Shown here in pieces: positions 5,929 to 9,340 of a stretch of DNA of 9,340 nt (positions are counted from its first letter, which is position 1; every line of letters starts with the position of its first letter). Position numbers and translations under genes: made by a program. The notes under the pieces are model-generated. The model made no database searches. It was not told the DNA's origin and saw nothing but the letters and a program-made list of their open reading frames with translations. This DNA is from Vitreoscilla sp. Its GTDB lineage: Bacteria; Pseudomonadota; Gammaproteobacteria; Burkholderiales; Burkholderiaceae. The stretch covers positions 1 to 9,340 of the forward strand of contig JACMOG010000339.1 in assembly GCA_014378125.1 (NCBI GenBank), given 5' to 3'.

Positions 5929-7562
5929 GTCGATTCCTTGGCGGTGGTCTGTCGGCGGGCTGTCTTCGGCGCTTGACGCGCGGCGATTCGTTTCGGTCCA
6001 GCGAGGTCTGGCGCCGTCGGGGCCGGACCCCGTGCATCAAGACCCCGTGCATGGGCAGATTCCAACGCTCGCCACAGCGCGATGACGGCGTACGAGCGCC
6101 ACGGCCGCCAGCCCTCGGCCATCGCGATGGCTTGCGGCGCATCGCGCGCCTGGGCCAGCCCGAGCGCCTTCAGCAGCCCGATGTCGGTGGCCGGGAAGGC
6201 GTCGGGCCAGCCCAGCACGCGCAGGGCCAGCAGTTGGACCGTCCAGTCGCCGATGCCGGGCAGGGCGAGCAGCGCGGCCTGCGTGCTGGCCAGCGGGGCG
6301 CCACGATGCAGCGGCAGTCCGTCGACCACCGCGCGCGCCAGCGCCTGCAGCGCGCCCACGCGCTGGCGCACGATGCCCAGCTCGCCGATGGAATCGGGCG
6401 TGGCCGCCGCGATGGTGGCGGCGTCGGGAAAGCAGCGGTGCAAGCCGGGCCATGGCGTCTCCACCGGCACGCCGAACCGCTCGATGAGGCGGCGTGTGAG
6501 CGTGCGGGCCGCCGCCACTGTCACCTGCTGGCCCAGCACGATGCGGGCGGCCGTCTCGAAGCAGTCGAAGCTGCCGGGCATGCGCAGGCCGGCCGCGATG
6601 GGGGACGCCGGGTGAAGGGCGCGCAGGGATTCCAGCAGCGGCCCCAGGTGGGCCGGATCGGCGTCGAGGTCGAGCGCGTGGCGGGCGGCCTCCACCAGCT
6701 GGCCCGCGTGCGCGGCCAGGTTGGCGCTGGCGCGCAGCTCCACCTCGTGGCGCTCCTCCAGGAACTCGAGCTCGATCCAGCCGCGCGCCGGGGCCGCGGC
6801 GGCGCCAGCACGCGACGGCTCGTCGGATGCCGGCCGCGGCGCGCTCCACGTGCGGCGGAGGATGCGGCCGTCCACCACCTCGACGCCCTCCAGCGCGCGC
6901 TGTGCCCAGAACGCCAGCATCGTGGGCACGTCGTAGGGCGGGCGATAGCCCAGGCGCACGCGCGTGACGCCGCCGCCCGCAGGCGTGCGCGCGGCGCTGC
7001 TGGCGCGCCGCAACTCGGTGGGCTTGAGCCGCACCTGCTCGGCGAACACCGCGTTGAAGCGGCGCAGGCTCTCGAAGCCGCAGGCGAGCGCCACCTCGGT
7101 GACCGGAAGGTCGGTGTCGGTCAGCAACTGCTTGGCCTGCAGCAGGCGCTGCGTGGTGAGGTAGTCGATCGGGCTCACGCCATGGGCCTGCGCGAACACG
7201 CGGCGCAGGTGGCGCTCGGTGACGCCCAGGCGGCCGGCGATCTCGGGCATGCGCACGGCCGCGCCCACGCGGACGGCGTGGTCGATCATGCGGGCCGCGT
7301 GCTGGGCCAGCACCTGCGACGAGTCCATCAGGCTCAGGCCCGGCGCGAGCTCGGGACGGCAGCGCAGGCAGGGCCGGAAGCCGGCCTGCTCCGCGCTCGC
7401 GGCATTCGCGTAGAAGCGGCAGTTCTCGCGTCGCGGCGTGCGCACGCGGCACACCGGCCGGCAGTAGATGCGCGTGGACGTGACGCCCACGAAGAACCGG
7501 CCGTCGAAGCGGGCGTCGTGCGCGACCAGGGCCTTCCAGGCGGTGTCGGGATCGAGTTCCAT
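5925..7562 (-). CDS. Ada sensor/AraC regulator fused to AlkA glycosylase
   Basis: The 545-residue product joins three parts. Residues 1-75 are an Ada-type zinc/methylphosphotriester domain: C34, C38, C65 and C68 reproduce the spacing of Ada C38/C42/C69/C72, so C34 is the expected methyl acceptor. Residues about 80-190 are an AraC-type double helix-turn-helix, with RHLRRVFAQAHGVSP and CGFESLRRFNAVF. Residues about 200-510 are AlkA: an N-terminal AlkA domain, then a helix-hairpin-helix (LPGIGDWT) and catalytic Asp D460 (in PATDIGLL), which remove 3-methyladenine and related bases. A basic tail of about 35 residues follows. The frame is open to an ATG at 7643, but the ATG at 7562 gives the standard Ada N-terminus (MELDPDTAWKAL), so it is preferred. 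By family knowledge, the methylated sensor activates its own operon. The C-terminal methyltransferase domain of classical Ada is absent and supplied by ogt next door. Confidence 0.94.
   Translation of the reverse strand: MELDPDTAWKALVAHDARFDGRFFVGVTSTRIYCRPVCRVRTPRRENCRFYANAASAEQAGFRPCLRCRPELAPGLSLMDSSQVLAQHAARMIDHAVRVGAAVRMPEIAGRLGVTERHLRRVFAQAHGVSPIDYLTTQRLLQAKQLLTDTDLPVTEVALACGFESLRRFNAVFAEQVRLKPTELRRASSAARTPAGGGVTRVRLGYRPPYDVPTMLAFWAQRALEGVEVVDGRILRRTWSAPRPASDEPSRAGAAAAPARGWIELEFLEERHEVELRASANLAAHAGQLVEAARHALDLDADPAHLGPLLESLRALHPASPIAAGLRMPGSFDCFETAARIVLGQQVTVAAARTLTRRLIERFGVPVETPWPGLHRCFPDAATIAAATPDSIGELGIVRQRVGALQALARAVVDGLPLHRGAPLASTQAALLALPGIGDWTVQLLALRVLGWPDAFPATDIGLLKALGLAQARDAPQAIAMAEGWRPWRSYAVIALWRALESAHARGLDARGPAPTAPDLAGPKRIAARQAPKTARRQTTAKEST
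6026..6052 (-). repeat. 15-bp in-frame tandem duplication in the Ada-AlkA tail
   Basis: The 12-mer GACCCCGTGCAT occurs at 6026-6037 and again at 6041-6052, a 15-nt period. In the gene's own frame it encodes ARG-LD-ARG near the start of the basic C-terminal tail. The period is a multiple of three, so the reading frame is kept. It looks like a recent slippage event in a poorly constrained tail. Confidence 0.7.
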
Positions 7563-7812
7563 GCGCCAATGATAGGCACCTGGAACGCGCCGACTCGCCG
7601 TTTTCGGACACATGGATTTTGACCCAGGGTAAGGGTGTTCCATGACACGAGCGTGTCGCGAACCCGAGGGAGTAGGGGTTGTTGCTCATACCCCGTGAGG
7701 CACCCGCGCCACGCCGTGTAAAACCCCCCTGGAGGGGGATGCGCTCCGGTCGCGTTCGGGTAACAATTCTCTACATTCGCAAGCGCCCCAAGGGCTTGGC
7801 GAGGCAAACAAG

Positions 7813-7830
7813 CATCCGCTGCAGCGGATG
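7813..7830. promoter_or_regulatory. Perfect 18-bp palindrome upstream of tpsB
   Basis: CATCCGCTG is followed directly by its reverse complement CAGCGGATG. The palindrome ends 10 nt before the Shine-Dalgarno and 22 nt before the TTG start of tpsB. It could be an operator for a dimeric regulator or, in RNA, a 7-bp hairpin with a TGCA loop close to the ribosome site. The symmetry is seen directly; the function is inferred. Confidence 0.45.
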
Positions 7831-7840
7831 GAACAAGAGG

Positions 7841-7848
7841 AAGGAGAG
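7841..7848 (+). promoter_or_regulatory. Shine-Dalgarno that fixes the TTG start of tpsB
   Basis: AAGGAGAG lies 4 nt before TTG 7853, with the AGGAG core at a good distance. No ATG or GTG nearby in this frame gives a sensible signal peptide, while the TTG gives a textbook one. The ribosome site therefore decides the start. Confidence 0.85.
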
Positions 7849-7852
7849 TCAG

Positions 7853-9256
7853 TTGAAATCTCATACCCACTACGGGTTGGGCTACGTCGTCGTCGCCCTC
7901 GCCAGCCTGAGCTTATCCGGCTCGTTGTTGGCTCAGACCGTCCTGCCGCCGGCGCCTTCGCCGCCGCCAGCGCCTTCGCCGCCGCCGACCAACGCCAACG
8001 CCGGCCGCGCGCTCGAGTCCACCACCCCGCAACAGCCGCTTGAAATCAAGAAGGACGGCAACGTTCTGCCGCCCGCCGACGCGCCGCGTGCCGCCAGCGC
8101 CGCCGACGGCCCCACGCTGATGGTCAAGGGCTTCGCCCTCACCGGCAACACGATCTTCCCGTCCGACGACCTGCTCGCGCTGGTGCGCCCGTGGGTCGGC
8201 AAGGAAGCCGGCACCGACCAGCTTCTCGATGCCGCCGAGGCCATCAAGAACCGCTACAAGGACGCCGGCTTCTTCCTCACCCAGGTGCTGGTGCCCGCGC
8301 AGGAGGTGCCCAACGGCATCGTCACGCTGCGCGTGGTGGAGGCCCGCATCGGCGACACCCGCGCCGAGGTCACCACCCAGCGCGTGAGCCCGTCCATCGT
8401 CGACGGCTACATGCACCTGCTGCCCAAGGGCGCGGCCGTCACCGAGCAGAACGTCGAGCGACCGCTGCTGCTGCTGAACGACTTGCCCGGCGTCAAGGTC
8501 ACCTCCGTCCTGCGCCCCGGCGCCGAGACCGGCGAGGCCGACCTGCTGGTGAAGGTGGTCGACGAGGGAAATGCCTTCGGCGGCGACGGCTATGTCGACA
8601 ACGCCGGCAACGAGAGTACGGGCCTGGTCCGGGTGGGCGCCGACCTGGTTGCCAACGGCCTCCTGGGCCTGGGCGAATCGTGGACGGTCGGCGGCCTGGC
8701 CAGCGAGCACAACGGCGTCGACCTGGTGCGCGGCGGCGTCACGGCGCCGGTGGGATCGTACGGCACCAAGGCCACGGTCAGCCTCACCTATCTGCACTAC
8801 AACGTGCTGGGCGCGCAGTTCGTAAGTCTCAATGCCGACGGCTACGCGATCGTGGGCTCGCTGAACGTGCAGCACCCGGTGATCCGCTCGCGCAACTTCA
8901 ACCTGTTCGCCGTCGCCGGCGCGGACATCAAGCAGATGGACGACCGCACGTCGGGCGGCATCAACCACAACGAACGCGACATCTACGTTGGCCACCTGGG
9001 CACCACCGGCGACTTCCGCGACGAGTATTTCGGTGGGTCGCTCAACAGCTTCACGTTGACGCTCAACGCGGGCGACAACCGGCTCAAGAAGCACGATCCG
9101 AACGAGTCGAACGACGAGCACAAGACAAGCGGGGCGTTCGAGCACCTGAATGGCGACTACCAGCGGCTGCAGGCGATCACGGACACCACCAGCATGCTGC
9201 TGTCGATGCGCGGGCAACTGGCGTTCCAGAACCTCGACACCTCCGAGAAGGCGTAG
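7853..9256 (+). CDS. TpsB/FhaC-type two-partner secretion transporter, C-terminus disrupted
   Basis: TpsB proteins are outer-membrane Omp85-type barrels that export a large TpsA adhesin or haemolysin. From TTG 7853 the frame gives 467 residues. Residues 1-27 are a signal peptide cut after SLLA. A proline-rich linker follows (30-46, a near-perfect 18-nt DNA repeat at 7952-7987). POTRA 1 spans about 88-165 (VKGFALTGNTIFP to VVEARIG), POTRA 2 about 166-240, and the barrel starts near 245 with the typical GYVDNAGNESTGLVRVGADL and NGLLGLGE patterns. The frame stops at NLDTSEKA, where relatives continue with an FYLGG-type motif and about 100 more residues including the final barrel strands. The family usually has 550-580 residues. 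The break coincides with an abrupt G/C-only tract, so it may be a sequence error rather than a real pseudogene. No TpsA gene lies in the window; it could follow to the right. Confidence 0.88.
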   Translation: MKSHTHYGLGYVVVALASLSLSGSLLAQTVLPPAPSPPPAPSPPPTNANAGRALESTTPQQPLEIKKDGNVLPPADAPRAASAADGPTLMVKGFALTGNTIFPSDDLLALVRPWVGKEAGTDQLLDAAEAIKNRYKDAGFFLTQVLVPAQEVPNGIVTLRVVEARIGDTRAEVTTQRVSPSIVDGYMHLLPKGAAVTEQNVERPLLLLNDLPGVKVTSVLRPGAETGEADLLVKVVDEGNAFGGDGYVDNAGNESTGLVRVGADLVANGLLGLGESWTVGGLASEHNGVDLVRGGVTAPVGSYGTKATVSLTYLHYNVLGAQFVSLNADGYAIVGSLNVQHPVIRSRNFNLFAVAGADIKQMDDRTSGGINHNERDIYVGHLGTTGDFRDEYFGGSLNSFTLTLNAGDNRLKKHDPNESNDEHKTSGAFEHLNGDYQRLQAITDTTSMLLSMRGQLAFQNLDTSEKA

Positions 9257-9340
9257 GGCCGCGGGCCGCCTGGGCGGCCCCGCGCCCCCGCGGGGGGGCG
9301 CGGGGGGGCGCACGGGGGGCTGCGGACGGGGGGGGTGGGC
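9251..9340 (+). other. Anomalous G/C-only right end
   Basis: Only 7 of these 90 bases are A or T, far fewer than in any neighbouring stretch. The segment holds a strong foldback, GGGCCGCC (9263-9270) and GGCGGCCC (9273-9280) around TG. It also has a perfect 10-nt tandem repeat (9291-9300, 9301-9310) and G runs of 7, 7, 6 and 8 at 9292, 9302, 9314 and 9328. Codon structure is lost here. It is either a contig-end artefact or a genuine G-quadruplex-capable tract; I favour the former. Confidence 0.7.

Larger units (their letters stand above)
7563..7852. other. Divergent intergenic region with several dyads
   Basis: These 290 nt separate the minus-strand ada-alkA/ogt operon from the plus-strand tpsB gene and should hold both promoters. 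I find no coding region. Inverted repeats are GACAC/GTGTC (7644-7657), GGGGT/ACCCC (7675-7694), CCCCC/GGGGG (7725-7738) and a perfect 18-bp palindrome (7813-7830). An A/T-richer patch at 7761-7776 (TAACAATTCTCTACAT) is the most promoter-like stretch facing tpsB, but no convincing -35/-10 pair can be named on either strand. No clear Ada box is recognised. Confidence 0.6.

Noticed and set aside
5973..7622. Long plus-strand open frame (549 codons) opposite ada-alkA
   Set aside because: The minus strand carries all Ada, AraC and AlkA motifs; the plus-strand translation is Arg/Ala/Gln-rich with no domain.
7563..7643. 27-residue N-terminal extension of the Ada-AlkA fusion from ATG 7643
   Set aside because: It lies beyond the conserved Ada N-terminus and overlaps the presumed promoter region; homologues start at the MELDPDTAW position.
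7679..7852. N-terminal extension of TpsB from an upstream TTG at 7679
   Set aside because: The extension has basic, non-signal sequence and would bury the signal peptide 58 residues in; the TTG at 7853 has a strong Shine-Dalgarno and a clean signal peptide.

Overview
The window looks like chromosomal DNA of a GC-rich betaproteobacterium, most likely order Burkholderiales. The basis is the SPOR-protein/cvpA/purF gene order, the residue-level look of PurF and GluRS, the strong G/C bias at third codon positions, and an Ada-AlkA fusion next to ogt. No plasmid, phage, IS or CRISPR signature is visible, and the genus cannot be fixed from the sequence alone.

Layout. At 1-338 is the 3' end of a SPOR-domain (DedD-like) cell-envelope protein, overlapping by 4 nt a cvpA-type inner-membrane gene (335-853). 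A complete purF follows (963-2480), then gltX (2548-3942). A short UUCG-capped hairpin sits between purF and gltX. A sigma70-like promoter in the last codons of gltX faces a five-gene tRNA cluster: Ala(GGC), Glu(TTC), Asp(GTC), Glu(TTC), Asp(GTC) at 4021-4593. The Glu-Asp pair is tandemly duplicated, and a clear intrinsic terminator closes the cluster (4606-4629).

Beyond the tRNAs, an unrecognised small lipoprotein gene (4707-5348, +) runs tail-to-tail, 4 nt apart, into a two-gene minus-strand alkylation-repair operon. That operon is an Ada sensor/AraC regulator/AlkA glycosylase fusion (5925-7562) whose stop overlaps the start of ogt (5353-5928). The fusion lacks the C-terminal methyltransferase domain of classical Ada, and the separate Ogt supplies that activity, so the pair covers sensing, base excision and direct reversal.

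A 290-nt divergent intergenic region rich in inverted repeats leads to a TpsB/FhaC-type two-partner-secretion transporter (7853-9256, TTG start). Its reading frame stops in the middle of the beta-barrel. The stop coincides with an abrupt change to about 92% G+C with long G runs over the last 90 bases, which looks more like a damaged or badly sequenced contig end than a real C-terminus.

I see no convincing undescribed multi-gene system. The items most worth a second look are the diverged Glu tRNA copies beside identical Asp copies, the unknown lipoprotein, the palindrome before tpsB, and the anomalous right end.
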